Shown in pieces: positions 32,889 through 41,274 of a DNA stretch of 64,000 nt; the stretch's first letter is position 1, and each line of letters opens with the position of its first letter. The position numbers were made by a program, and so were the translations under genes. Origin of the DNA: Williamwhitmania taraxaci (lineage in GTDB: Bacteria > Bacteroidota > Bacteroidia > Bacteroidales > Williamwhitmaniaceae); the NCBI RefSeq assembly GCF_900096565.1, contig NZ_FMYP01000008.1, positions 18,430-82,429 on the forward strand. Direction: 5' to 3'. Below the pieces are notes generated by a model. That model worked only from the letters and a program-made list of their open reading frames with translations, searched no databases and was not told where the DNA came from.

Positions 32889-33431
32889 ATGGACAAATCA
32901 ACCGAAGGCGTAACGTTAGTGGCAGGTGCCATTGAGGACGTTTTAAAAAATTACCAAGATAAAAAACAGGATTACAAGGAGCTTTTTGATCTGGCTGCTG
33001 GCTTTGATTTGGCAAAACCGACAAATAAGATTCCTATTGATGTCTACATTAAGATGTGCGATTGGATTGAGAACAAACTTGGGAAGTTTAACCTTATTCG
33101 GATTGGGCGGAATATTGGGACGTCGACCTACGATACCATGGTCACCAATAATATGATTGCCGGAAAAAGTTCGCCCATTGAGGTGATGAAGGCGCTGATT
33201 ATTACTGCCCATAAGGGTGTTCAGGACCCCAAAAAGCGCGGTTGGGAAATTGTTAGCCATACCGATAAATCTATCCTAATGCGGAAGACTCAGAACTTTA
33301 ACGCAGTTATGCAAGTTGGGCTACTCGATGCACTTATAAGAAAATCAGGGGTTTCTGGTGTTCGGGTTGATCTTAATAAGGAGGTGCGCAACGGAGCGGA
33401 TTTTGATGAGTATTTGATTTCTTGGTTGTAA
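32889..33431 (+). CDS. Conserved-looking cytoplasmic protein, possibly of the heme-NO-binding/V4R/DUF2378 sensory fold
   Basis: This 180-residue protein has no signal peptide or membrane segment. The middle and end resemble small sensory-fold proteins of the HNOB/V4R group. The pattern is IPIDVYIKMCDWIENKLG, then LIRIGRNIGTSTYDTM, SPIEVMKALIITAHKGVQDPK, a beta pair (WEIVSHTDKSILMRKTQ) and NAVMQVGLLDALIRKSGV. A closing strand pair has FDEYLISW. Such domains bind small ligands or act in signalling. The assignment is from pattern alone and I cannot confirm the family; no obvious heme histidine is conserved. It stands alone between intergenic gaps, downstream of a sensor/FISUMP pair. Confidence 0.5.
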   Translation: MDKSTEGVTLVAGAIEDVLKNYQDKKQDYKELFDLAAGFDLAKPTNKIPIDVYIKMCDWIENKLGKFNLIRIGRNIGTSTYDTMVTNNMIAGKSSPIEVMKALIITAHKGVQDPKKRGWEIVSHTDKSILMRKTQNFNAVMQVGLLDALIRKSGVSGVRVDLNKEVRNGADFDEYLISWL

Positions 33432-33658
33432 CCCGATTCAAGAGTGAGTTGGTGGGCCGATGATCAAAATAGTTGAATCATCGTCAAAATTATAACAGGA
33501 TATTAACACCTCATCGTTACTGATAATAGTTCATAAAACTCTTATTCTGCTTGGGAAGCGGTCTGCCAGAGTAGTTGAAATGAGTTTCGGTATTCCTGCC
33601 TTGAACCAATGAATTTATGAAAAAGCGCGAAACGGTTTTTTCTTTAAGGGGATCGGTT

Positions 33659-33666
33659 TACCTTTG
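33659..33666 (+). promoter_or_regulatory. -7 box (TACCTTTG) for the PfkB kinase gene
   Basis: It fits TAnnTTTG and lies 15 bases before the ATG at 33681, which is one argument for that start or the ATG at 33696 rather than the GTG at 33666, which overlaps the box. Confidence 0.5.
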
Positions 33667-33680
33667 TGCGTTTTTTGATA

Positions 33681-34685
33681 ATGAATGTTGCAGCAATGAA
33701 CGGAGAGGTTATTGGCTTAGGGAACGCGTTGGTAGATTTGCTTACTTCGCTTGAAAACGATCATCTTTTAAGTGTTTTGGGTTTACCAAAAGGGAGCATG
33801 CAGCTTGTGGATGAAGAGGCCATGGAGCGAGTGCTAAAAGCAACCAGCGGCTTAAAGCGCACACGTGCTAGTGGTGGCTCTGCTGCCAATACCATAAATG
33901 GGTTGGCTATGCTCGGGGTGAAAACCGGCTACATTGGTAAGGTGGGCCGAGATGAAACCGGAACGTTTTTCAAAAACGATTTAATTAAATCCCAGATTAA
34001 TCCCATTCTCCTTGAAGGCAATGCACCTTCGGGTGTCGCTATTGCGCTAATCAGTAAGGATTCGGAGCGGACATTTGCAACCTACCTTGGCGCTGCTATT
34101 GAGTTGTTGCCAAGCGATCTTACGAAGGAGATGTTCCATGGGTATAAATACTTTCACATCGAAGGGTATCTTGTTCAAAACCAAGGATTGGTTCGTCGGT
34201 CCATGGAGTTGGCTAAGGCCGAAGGGTTGAAGATTACCCTCGATTTGGCGAGCTACAACGTGGTGGAGGGAAACCTCAGCTTCCTAAAAGATGTGGTTGA
34301 AAAATATGTTGATATAGTATTTGCTAACGAGGAGGAGGCTAAAGCCTACACAGGCATGGAGCCTGCCGATGCGGTGGTTGAGATTTCGAATAGTTGTGAA
34401 ATTGCAGTTGTCAAGGTTGGTAAAAACGGATCGTATATCCGCGCCAATGGTATTACCCACAAGGTGGAAGCGGTGGAAGCAAAAACTATCGACTCTACTG
34501 GAGCCGGTGACCTTTACGCGGCCGGATTCATTTATGGTTTACTGAAGAGTTACCCGCTCGATATTTGTGGCACCATCGGGTCTATCTTGGCTGCTAACGT
34601 GATTGAGGTACTTGGACCAAAAATGGACGATGTGCGTTGGGCCGACATTCACCACCTTGTGAAAAGGGCGGTGGAAAAGAGGTAA
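33681..34685 (+). CDS. PfkB-family sugar/nucleoside kinase (adenosine kinase-like)
   Basis: The ATG at 33681 gives 334 residues; an ATG at 33696 (MNGEVIGLGNALVDLL) is an equally credible start. Ribokinase-family features are GNALVDLL, the sugar-binding SGGSAANTINGLAMLG, IGKVGRDETGTFFK and the catalytic anion-hole loop STGAGDLYAAGF with its Asp near 272. The overall sequence resembles the adenosine kinase-like PfkB proteins widespread in Bacteroidota, but ribose or fructose derivatives cannot be excluded. It is cytoplasmic and monocistronic, with a terminator at 34711-34740. Confidence 0.88.
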   Translation: MNVAAMNGEVIGLGNALVDLLTSLENDHLLSVLGLPKGSMQLVDEEAMERVLKATSGLKRTRASGGSAANTINGLAMLGVKTGYIGKVGRDETGTFFKNDLIKSQINPILLEGNAPSGVAIALISKDSERTFATYLGAAIELLPSDLTKEMFHGYKYFHIEGYLVQNQGLVRRSMELAKAEGLKITLDLASYNVVEGNLSFLKDVVEKYVDIVFANEEEAKAYTGMEPADAVVEISNSCEIAVVKVGKNGSYIRANGITHKVEAVEAKTIDSTGAGDLYAAGFIYGLLKSYPLDICGTIGSILAANVIEVLGPKMDDVRWADIHHLVKRAVEKR

Positions 34686-34710
34686 ACGGTTATTCGTACT
34701 TACGATATCG

Positions 34711-34740
34711 GGGTGTTCGTTACAAACGACACCCTTTTTT
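34711..34740 (+). terminator. Terminator of the PfkB kinase gene
   Basis: GGGTGTTCGT/ACGACACCC forms a nine-pair stem with one bulged T, followed by six T. Confidence 0.85.
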
Positions 34741-34766
34741 ATTACTGGTCCCCCGTTCCTTTTATA

Positions 34767-35708
34767 TCATACTACATTCATTGGCTTTCCATTTAGCCAG
34801 CCAACAGTATTCTCAATAATTATCTCGGAACGAATATCAATGGCCTCATTGGTGGCGAAGCCAATGTGGGGCAGAAGAATGGTGTTGGGTGCATCCATCA
34901 TCGGGTGCGCTTTTTCAAGAGGAGGCTCCTTTTCGTAAACGTCGATGGCGGCACCAGTAATGGTTCCGGCTTTTAACGCGGCAGCCAATGCGGGAATATC
35001 CACCACGTTCCCTCTTGCGGTATTTATGAGCAGTGCCGATGGTTTCATCATTTGGAATGATTCACTGTTTATCATTCCTGTGGTTTCGGAATTGAGCGGA
35101 ACGTGTAGCGAAACAATATCGCTCTCCACGAGCAACCTGCTTAATGATACCTGAGAAACTCCGGGTATGTTTTTTTTACTTCGATTGTATGCCAATACTT
35201 TGCACCCAAAGGCCAGTGCCAGTGCAGCTACTCGCTCTCCGATAGCTCCAAGTCCAACAATTCCAACTGTTTTTCCCGAGAGTTCTCCGCCAAGAAACCC
35301 CTTTCTGTCCAATCCGGAGCGTAGGTTTCGCTCCATCTCCACTGTTTTCCTCAAGAGGGAGATTGCACTGCTTATGGCTAGTTCGGCCACGGCATTGGTG
35401 GAATAGCCGGCTGCGTTACATACGGTGATGCCAAGTTCCTTGCATGCGGTTTTGTCCACATGGTCGGTGCCAGTAAAGGCTATGTTGATAAACTTAAGTG
35501 CAGGGCATTGCCGGATAACCTCGCCCGGTAAAGGTAGGTTGCTGATAATTACAACATCGGCGGCTTTTATCCTCTCGAGCAGCTCGGTATTGCTATCTGG
35601 GCGAGTATTGAAAAAAGAGAGTGCGTGTCCATGCTCTTCGAGGTGGTTCTTGAAACGATCCAATTTCTCGGTGGTTAGACCAATGGGCTCGGCGATGGTG
35701 ATATTCAT
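34767..35708 (-). CDS. D-2-hydroxyacid dehydrogenase (glycerate/hydroxypyruvate reductase-like)
   Basis: The ATG at 35708 (MNITIAEPIGL) yields 313 residues; a GTG 45 bases upstream would add an unlikely segment over the promoter box. The NAD-binding motif is VGIVGLGAIGERVAAL, and the catalytic triad is present: Arg in LINTARGNVVD, Glu in DVYEKEPPLE and His in LLPHIGFAT. It reduces a 2-keto acid to the D-hydroxy acid or the reverse. A serA-type ACT domain is absent, which argues against phosphoglycerate dehydrogenase. It is convergent with the PfkB gene. Confidence 0.9.
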   Translation of the reverse strand: MNITIAEPIGLTTEKLDRFKNHLEEHGHALSFFNTRPDSNTELLERIKAADVVIISNLPLPGEVIRQCPALKFINIAFTGTDHVDKTACKELGITVCNAAGYSTNAVAELAISSAISLLRKTVEMERNLRSGLDRKGFLGGELSGKTVGIVGLGAIGERVAALALAFGCKVLAYNRSKKNIPGVSQVSLSRLLVESDIVSLHVPLNSETTGMINSESFQMMKPSALLINTARGNVVDIPALAAALKAGTITGAAIDVYEKEPPLEKAHPMMDAPNTILLPHIGFATNEAIDIRSEIIIENTVGWLNGKPMNVV

Positions 35709-35730
35709 GGCTAATAATTTTGAAGAGCAA

Positions 35731-35738
35731 CAAAGATA
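35731..35738 (-). promoter_or_regulatory. -7 box (TATCTTTG) for the hydroxyacid dehydrogenase gene
   Basis: The minus strand reads TATCTTTG 23 bases upstream of the ATG at 35708, matching TAnnTTTG. Confidence 0.45.
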
Positions 35739-36289
35739 GCTGATGTACACCAAAATAAAACTATGAAGGAATCAAGGATTTCGCGTTTAACATTGTAAGA
35801 ATTCAACTCGCAAGTCTATCTTGGGTTAACTCCATTAAATTGATTTGGCATCAATTGCTCAGAGAAATGAGGCTGAATGAACTGGATAGTCTTTCGGGGC
35901 GTTGCCAAAATTTAAAATCTCTTTTTTTCATCGATTAATTTTTTTTTAATACGCGACTATACATGTTAATGATTTGATATTTAGCAGTTATTTGCGTTGT
36001 GGATTGTCGTATATAAGCTCTTTTCGGTATCAAAAAGGTTCTGCTATTGATTATTGTTTATGGCTTTCATACCTTTAAGAACAAAAATATATCGGCTATG
36101 AAAAATTGACCTTTATTCGTTGTATTATTTGTTCGCTTTGCCAAGTATGGCTTTGGGCAAGAGTTTACGGTGAAGATTGTTGCCATGCTTGATATTCTGG
36201 TTTACGATTGAGTGAGGAATCTTTCTGGATTTTGGCAAAAAATTTGGCCTTGAGAACGCATTACTAGTCAATTAATACCACCTTTTCGA
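35739..36289. other. Long A/T-rich intergenic region before the two-component cluster
   Basis: I see no convincing gene, RNA or terminator here. It contains several A/T runs (about 35930-35950) and must hold the promoter of the PocR/PAS kinase, but no clear box was identified close to its start. Confidence 0.4.
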
Positions 36290-39200
36290 ATGAAACATAA
36301 ACTTCAGGATTTAATAGACATCAAGCAGTTTCAATCGCTTCAGGATATGATGAATGAAGTGTATTCCTTTACAACTGCAATACTCGATTTGGAAGGTAAT
36401 ATTCTCACTGCTTCGGGGTGGCAGGATATCTGCACTAAGTTTCACAGAGTGAACCCCGAGTCCTGTAAAAAATGTGCAATTAGCGATTCGTATATTCTCA
36501 GTCATATTCACGAAGCCAATCCCGGCGTTCGTTACAAATGCATGAACGGAATGTACGATTATGCTTTCCCCATTATAATCGACGGAACTCATTATGGCAA
36601 TTTTTTTACGGGACAATTTTTCTTCGAAAAACCCGATGTTAAGTTTTTTATAGATCAAGCCAAAAAATATGGATTTGACGAGGTTGAATATCTGCAGGCA
36701 TTAGAAAACGTACCTGTAATTACCGAAGAACGATTGAATAGTCTGACTCTGTTTTTAAAAGAGTTAATTCAAATAATTTCTAGTGTTGGGTTACGAAACA
36801 TAAAGCAAACGGAAGCGAATAGTGCTCTAATAGAATCGCAGGAATTGTATCACGATCTGGTTGAAACCGCTCAGGATCTTATTTGGCAAGCCGATGCCGA
36901 TGGGAGATATACTTATCTTAATCCTGCATGGGAGGACGTATTTGGATACAAAATTGAAGAAATGATTGGTAAAAGGTTTGTTGATTTTCAAACCAAAGAA
37001 TGGGCCGACCGTGATTTAAAGGAATTTGAAAGGCTTTTGGACGGTAATACAGTTAAAGGATTGGAAACAGTTCATCTCGGGAAAAATGGAAAAGAAATTA
37101 GATTGATTTTTAATGCCAAACAGGTACGTGATATAAATGGAAAAATTAGCGGTACCAGAGGCACAGCTTTTGATATTACTGAGCGAAAACAGGCCGAAGA
37201 AGCCCTCGCACAAGAGAAACTTTTTATCGAAGCTCTTTTGGAAAGTCTTCCTGGATATCTTTATGTCTATGATGATCAGGGAAATCTGATCAGATGGAAT
37301 AAAAAACATGAAACGATGACCGGTTATTCTGCGGAAGAACTGTCTCACATGAATATCTCGAAATGGTTCGAAGGCGATGATGCAATTCGGGTAGCGGCGT
37401 CAATTGAAGAGGTTATGACTACAGGATATGGCGAGGTCGAAGCGAATCTGCTGATTAAGGGTGGTGGAAAACTTCTAGTGCATTCAAACGGTGTGCGGCT
37501 GAATTTAAATGGGAAAACATACTTTACTGGGGTCGGTCTTGATATCACCGAACGCAAACAAGCGGAAAAAGCCCTTATAGAAAGTGAAGTGTTTTTGAAA
37601 CAAACACAGGAAATCTCTAAAGTGGGTGGCTGGTCATACAATGTAGTAAGTGGTGAATCCAAATTTACTGATGAGATCTATAAAATTTATGGACTGCCAA
37701 TAGGGTCTCATTTCGAAACTGAAGAAGGAATGAAATTTTATCATCCTGATGAACGTGAAATTATCACCGATGCATTTTCAAAAATCATCACCGATGGCAA
37801 AGCCTACGACCTGGAGATGCGATTTGTAAATGCAAGCGGGGAAAACCTTTGGGTAAGAACAATAGGGGAGCCTGTATTTGAAGGTGGTAAAGTTGTTAAG
37901 ATTAACGGAATCTTGATGGATATCACTGATCGTAAGCAAGCGGAAGATAAATTAATTGAAAGCGAAAGCAAATACACATCTCTTTTTGCTTCTATGAATG
38001 AAGGAGTAGTTTTACACGAAGTGATTTATGATAATAAAAATAAGGCAGTCGATTATCGAATTATTGATTTGAATCCGGCATTTGAAATGCAAACTGGCAT
38101 TCAGGCTGAAAAGGCGAGGAAACAGTTGGCAAGCGAATTTTATGCAATAACCCCGGCTCCATATTTAGATATTTATTCAAAAGTGGCTAATACACGAGAA
38201 CCCACTGAATTTGAAACCTATTTTCCACCATTAAATAAACACTTTAGCATTTCTGTTTTTTCGCCCAAAAAGGGAATGTTCGCCACTGTATTTACCGATA
38301 TCACAGAAAATAAGCTAAACCAGGAGCGATTAGCAAAAAGTGAAGTCCTATTCCGTACTGCCTTTGAAAATTCGGCTGTAGGAATGTGCTTAACAGCAAC
38401 CGATGGCAAGTTTTTAAAAGTGAATTCAAAATTGTGTGAGATGCTTGGGTACTCAAGTAAAGAATTGCTTAATACTACATTTCAGGAAATTACACACCCC
38501 GATGATATTGATAAAAGCAATACTTCGGTGGCAAAAGCGGTTGATAAGCAATCAGATGTTTTTCGTTTCGATAAAAGATATATCTGTAAAAATGGGGCAG
38601 TTATTTGGACAGAAGTTTCAGCTTCACTATTAAGAGATCATGATGGTAGATCGCTCTATTTTATTACACATATTGTGGATATTACCGAACGTCATAGAGC
38701 AGTGGTGGCCTTAAAAAACCGTGAAGATCGGTTAAGCGCTATTATACGTGTTGCCCCAACAGGAATTGGCTTAGTTATTAATAGAGTGCTCATTGAAGTT
38801 AATGATGTTTTATGCAATATGCTTGGCTACAGCGCCGAAGAACTTATTGGTAACAATTCACTTCTGCTTTATCCGGATAAAGCAGAATATGAGTATGTTG
38901 GCGTGCATAAATATGAACAGATTAAAGAAAGAGGCACTGGCACTTTAGAAACCAGATTTAAAAAGAAGAATGGCGAAATAATTGATATTTTGATGAGTTC
39001 TACACCTCTGGATATTTGCGATCTAAAACTAGGGGTCGCATTTACGGCTTTAGATATTACCGAAAGAAGAAAGGCCCAATTAGAAATTCAAGAACTCAAT
39101 AAAGATTTGGAACATAGAGTTACTATACGAACACAGGAGTTGGCAGACTCGAATAAGGAATTAGAGTCTTTTGTCTATTCTGTATCGCATGATCTCCGGG

Positions 39201-39832
39201 CTCCTTTGCGATCGATAATGGGTTTTTCTGAAATTATTTCGAGAAGACACTTCTCCAGTTTAAATGAAGAGGGAAAAGAATACTTTGGATATGTTTTGGC
39301 AGCAAGCAAAAATATGGCAAACCTCATTGAAGATCTTTTGCGTTTCTCGCGGCTTTCAAAAAAATCCGTTGATAAAGAAACAATAGAGATGAACGGTATC
39401 GTGGAACAGGTTTTGCAAAGCCTGAATGAAGATATTTTACAGAGTAACGCTAAAATCGTTGTTCCCGCTGATCTGCCAACAGTGTATGCCGACCGATCTT
39501 TGCTCGGTCAAATTTTATCCAACTTAATTTCAAACGCTATTAAATATCATCGAAAGGGAGTTGATCCTGAAATAATTATTGATGTTGATAAAAATGAAGA
39601 AACCAGCATTATTAAAATTATTGATAATGGACAAGGTATTCCGAATGAGCATCATGAGAAAATATTTAATATCTTTCAGCGCTTACATTCAAGCGAAGAA
39701 TATCCGGGAACCGGAATCGGATTGTGTATAGTTAAAAAAGCGGTTACGTCGCTTGGTGGAAAAATCGCAGTTGAATCGGAACTGAATAAAGGGAGCACTT
39801 TTTCTGTTGAGCTTCCAAATTCTTTACTGTAG
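36290..39832 (+). CDS. PocR-domain, six-PAS sensor histidine kinase
   Basis: This 1180-residue soluble kinase starts with a PocR ligand domain (about 1-165), recognised by LDLEGNILTASGWQDICTKF, then CKKCAISD and YDYAFPIIIDG. Six PAS domains follow, each ending in a PAC tail such as GTAFDITERKQAEEAL (ends near 305, 430, 555, 680, 810 and 930). The kinase core is of the phytochrome type: ESFVYSVSHDLRAPLRS with the phospho-acceptor His, ILSNLISNAIKYH, DNGQGIP and GTGIGLCIVKK. No membrane helix is present. PocR domains bind small hydrocarbon derivatives, so cytoplasmic metabolite sensing is inferred. The Rcp1-like regulator begins 26 bases downstream and is the probable phosphate acceptor. Confidence 0.9.
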   Translation: MKHKLQDLIDIKQFQSLQDMMNEVYSFTTAILDLEGNILTASGWQDICTKFHRVNPESCKKCAISDSYILSHIHEANPGVRYKCMNGMYDYAFPIIIDGTHYGNFFTGQFFFEKPDVKFFIDQAKKYGFDEVEYLQALENVPVITEERLNSLTLFLKELIQIISSVGLRNIKQTEANSALIESQELYHDLVETAQDLIWQADADGRYTYLNPAWEDVFGYKIEEMIGKRFVDFQTKEWADRDLKEFERLLDGNTVKGLETVHLGKNGKEIRLIFNAKQVRDINGKISGTRGTAFDITERKQAEEALAQEKLFIEALLESLPGYLYVYDDQGNLIRWNKKHETMTGYSAEELSHMNISKWFEGDDAIRVAASIEEVMTTGYGEVEANLLIKGGGKLLVHSNGVRLNLNGKTYFTGVGLDITERKQAEKALIESEVFLKQTQEISKVGGWSYNVVSGESKFTDEIYKIYGLPIGSHFETEEGMKFYHPDEREIITDAFSKIITDGKAYDLEMRFVNASGENLWVRTIGEPVFEGGKVVKINGILMDITDRKQAEDKLIESESKYTSLFASMNEGVVLHEVIYDNKNKAVDYRIIDLNPAFEMQTGIQAEKARKQLASEFYAITPAPYLDIYSKVANTREPTEFETYFPPLNKHFSISVFSPKKGMFATVFTDITENKLNQERLAKSEVLFRTAFENSAVGMCLTATDGKFLKVNSKLCEMLGYSSKELLNTTFQEITHPDDIDKSNTSVAKAVDKQSDVFRFDKRYICKNGAVIWTEVSASLLRDHDGRSLYFITHIVDITERHRAVVALKNREDRLSAIIRVAPTGIGLVINRVLIEVNDVLCNMLGYSAEELIGNNSLLLYPDKAEYEYVGVHKYEQIKERGTGTLETRFKKKNGEIIDILMSSTPLDICDLKLGVAFTALDITERRKAQLEIQELNKDLEHRVTIRTQELADSNKELESFVYSVSHDLRAPLRSIMGFSEIISRRHFSSLNEEGKEYFGYVLAASKNMANLIEDLLRFSRLSKKSVDKETIEMNGIVEQVLQSLNEDILQSNAKIVVPADLPTVYADRSLLGQILSNLISNAIKYHRKGVDPEIIIDVDKNEETSIIKIIDNGQGIPNEHHEKIFNIFQRLHSSEEYPGTGIGLCIVKKAVTSLGGKIAVESELNKGSTFSVELPNSLL

Positions 39833-39858
39833 TTTTAACTTTAAGAAGAATCTGTATT

Positions 39859-40308
39859 ATGGACAAAGAAGCATTAATACTGTTGGTCGAGGACAATAAA
39901 ATGGATGTCGCACTCACACTCGATGCATTTCGTGAAGCCCGATTGGACAATAAAATTCAAGTTGCACATAATGGTGAAGAAGCACTAGAATATCTTTTTG
40001 GTGAAGGAGATTTTGCCGATCGCAATTCTTATCCCCTGCCAAACATTATTCTTTTGGATTTGAAAATGCCTGGTATTGATGGATTCGAGGTGCTTAGAAG
40101 AATAAAAAAAACCGATGGAATAAAACGAATCCCGGTAATAATACTAACATCATCGAAAGAAGAAGGCGACAGAGCTATGAGCTATGATCACGGAGCCAAT
40201 AGTTATTTAGTAAAACCTGTATCATTTGATGATTTTTTGGAAGTTGTAAAAAAAATCACCGATTATTGGATTACGTTGAATGTTGAACCTCCGATGAATG
40301 GGAAATAG
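39859..40308 (+). CDS. Single-domain response regulator, Rcp1-like
   Basis: This 149-residue receiver domain has no output. The acidic pair is in VEDNKMD (residues 10-16), the phospho-acceptor Asp 67 in LLDLKMPGIDG, the conserved Thr/Ser in ILTSSKEEGD and Lys in SYLVKPVS. The insertion YLFGEGDFADRNSYPLP between strands is typical of the Rcp1 group that partners phytochrome-type kinases, matching the kinase type of the upstream gene. It lies 26 bases after that kinase. The heptanucleotide array begins 2 bases after its stop codon. Confidence 0.93.
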   Translation: MDKEALILLVEDNKMDVALTLDAFREARLDNKIQVAHNGEEALEYLFGEGDFADRNSYPLPNIILLDLKMPGIDGFEVLRRIKKTDGIKRIPVIILTSSKEEGDRAMSYDHGANSYLVKPVSFDDFLEVVKKITDYWITLNVEPPMNGK

Positions 40309-40310
40309 TG

Positions 40311-40452
40311 GGCAGTCCGCAGTCGGGCAGTCGGGCAGTTGGCAGTCAGCAGTCAGCAGTCAGCAGTCGGCAGTCGGCAGTCGGCAGTCAACAGTCAGAC
40401 TGGATACTGTAGACTGAGAACTGAAGACTGGATACTGAAGACTGAGAACTGT
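40311..40452 (+). repeat. Heptanucleotide array A (CAGTnnn units then ACTGnnn units)
   Basis: About 12 units of CAGTnnn (40311-40398, mostly 7 bases, two of 8) pass at a junction into eight 7-base units of ACTGnnn (40399-40452). CAGT and ACTG are reverse complements, so the two halves form an imperfect inverted repeat. The array starts 2 bases after the response regulator stop and ends about 20 bases before the four-helix-bundle ATG. A second, longer array of the same plan lies at 40836-41252. Confidence 0.9.
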
Positions 40453-40472
40453 ACACTTAAAAACATCACAAC

Positions 40473-40835
40473 ATGAGCAGTTTTAAATCTTTGATCGTTT
40501 ATAAAAAAGCTTTTACCTTAGCAATGGAGATATTTGAAATTACAAAAGGTTTCCCTAAGGATGAAATCTATTCATTGACAAGCCAAATTAGGAGATCATC
40601 CCGATCAGTTTGTTCAAACATTGGTGAGGGATATCGAAAACGACGTTATGAAGCACATTTTATAAGTAAAATGTCTGATTCGGATATGGAGAATAGCGAG
40701 ACACAAGTTTGGTTCGATTTTTCAATGGCGTGTAAATATATTACGATTGAAACGTATACCGATCTCACCCAAAAATCAGAAGAAATTGGTAGACTATTAA
40801 ATGATATGATAACGAATCCGGGGAAATACAAGTAA
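40473..40835 (+). CDS. Four-helix-bundle protein (23S rRNA intervening-sequence/S23 family)
   Basis: This 120-residue protein fits the S23/four-helix-bundle family in length and pattern: [19 protein letters not shown], the [20 protein letters not shown] block, [11 protein letters not shown] and two final helices. It has no catalytic residues and members form pentameric bundles. Relatives are found in 23S rRNA intervening sequences and, as Avd, in diversity-generating retroelements, where the protein binds nucleic acid and reverse transcriptase. No reverse transcriptase or template repeat is present here. The gene sits between two heptanucleotide arrays inside a two-component cluster, so it looks inserted rather than part of the phosphorelay. 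Confidence 0.88.
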   Translation: MSSFKSLIVYKKAFTLAMEIFEITKGFPKDEIYSLTSQIRRSSRSVCSNIGEGYRKRRYEAHFISKMSDSDMENSETQVWFDFSMACKYITIETYTDLTQKSEEIGRLLNDMITNPGKYK

Positions 40836-41252
40836 CAGTTGGCAGTAGGCAGTAGGCAGTCCGTAGTTAGCAGTAGGCAGTCCGCAGTCAGCAGTAGGCA
40901 GTCCGCAGTAGGCAGTAGGCAGTGGGCAGTTAGCAGTAGGCAGTCAGCAATCAGCAATCAGCAGTCAGACAGGATACTGTAGACTGAGAACTGAGAACTG
41001 AAGCCTGAAGCCTGACGACCGAAGACTGAGAACTGGAGACTGGAGACTGAAGACTGAAGACTGGAGCCTGACGACCGAAGACTGAAGACTGAAGACTGAG
41101 AACTGGAGACTGAAGACTGAGAACTGGAGACTGAAGACTGAGAACTGGAGACTGAGAACTGGAGACTGAGAACTGGAGACTGGAGCCTGACGACTGAGAA
41201 CTGACGACCGAAGACTGAAGACTGAGAACTGACGACCGAAGACTGACGACTG
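40836..41252 (+). repeat. Heptanucleotide array B (CAGTnnn block then ACTGnnn block)
   Basis: About 18 units of CAGTnnn, with CAAT and TAGT variants (40836-40968), are followed by about 40 units of ACTGnnn, with CCTG and ACCG variants (40969-41252). A 33-base junction is shared with array A with one mismatch (40392-40424 and 40962-40994). The array begins directly after the stop codon of the four-helix-bundle gene and ends about 22 bases before the hybrid kinase ATG. Because 7 is not a multiple of 3, all reading frames stay open and give spurious 7-residue peptide repeats. Confidence 0.9.
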
Positions 41253-41274
41253 GGAACAATAAAAACCAACAACC

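Noticed and set aside
36311..36658. 115-codon minus-strand frame within the PocR kinase gene
   Set aside because: It is fully antisense to a clearly conserved domain and shows no protein-like pattern.
40473..40835. Diversity-generating retroelement (Avd-like protein)
   Set aside because: There is no reverse transcriptase, template repeat or variable repeat in the window; only the four-helix-bundle family is shared.
40311..41252. CRISPR array
   Set aside because: Units are only 7 bases with no spacer-sized unique sequence between them, and no cas genes are present.
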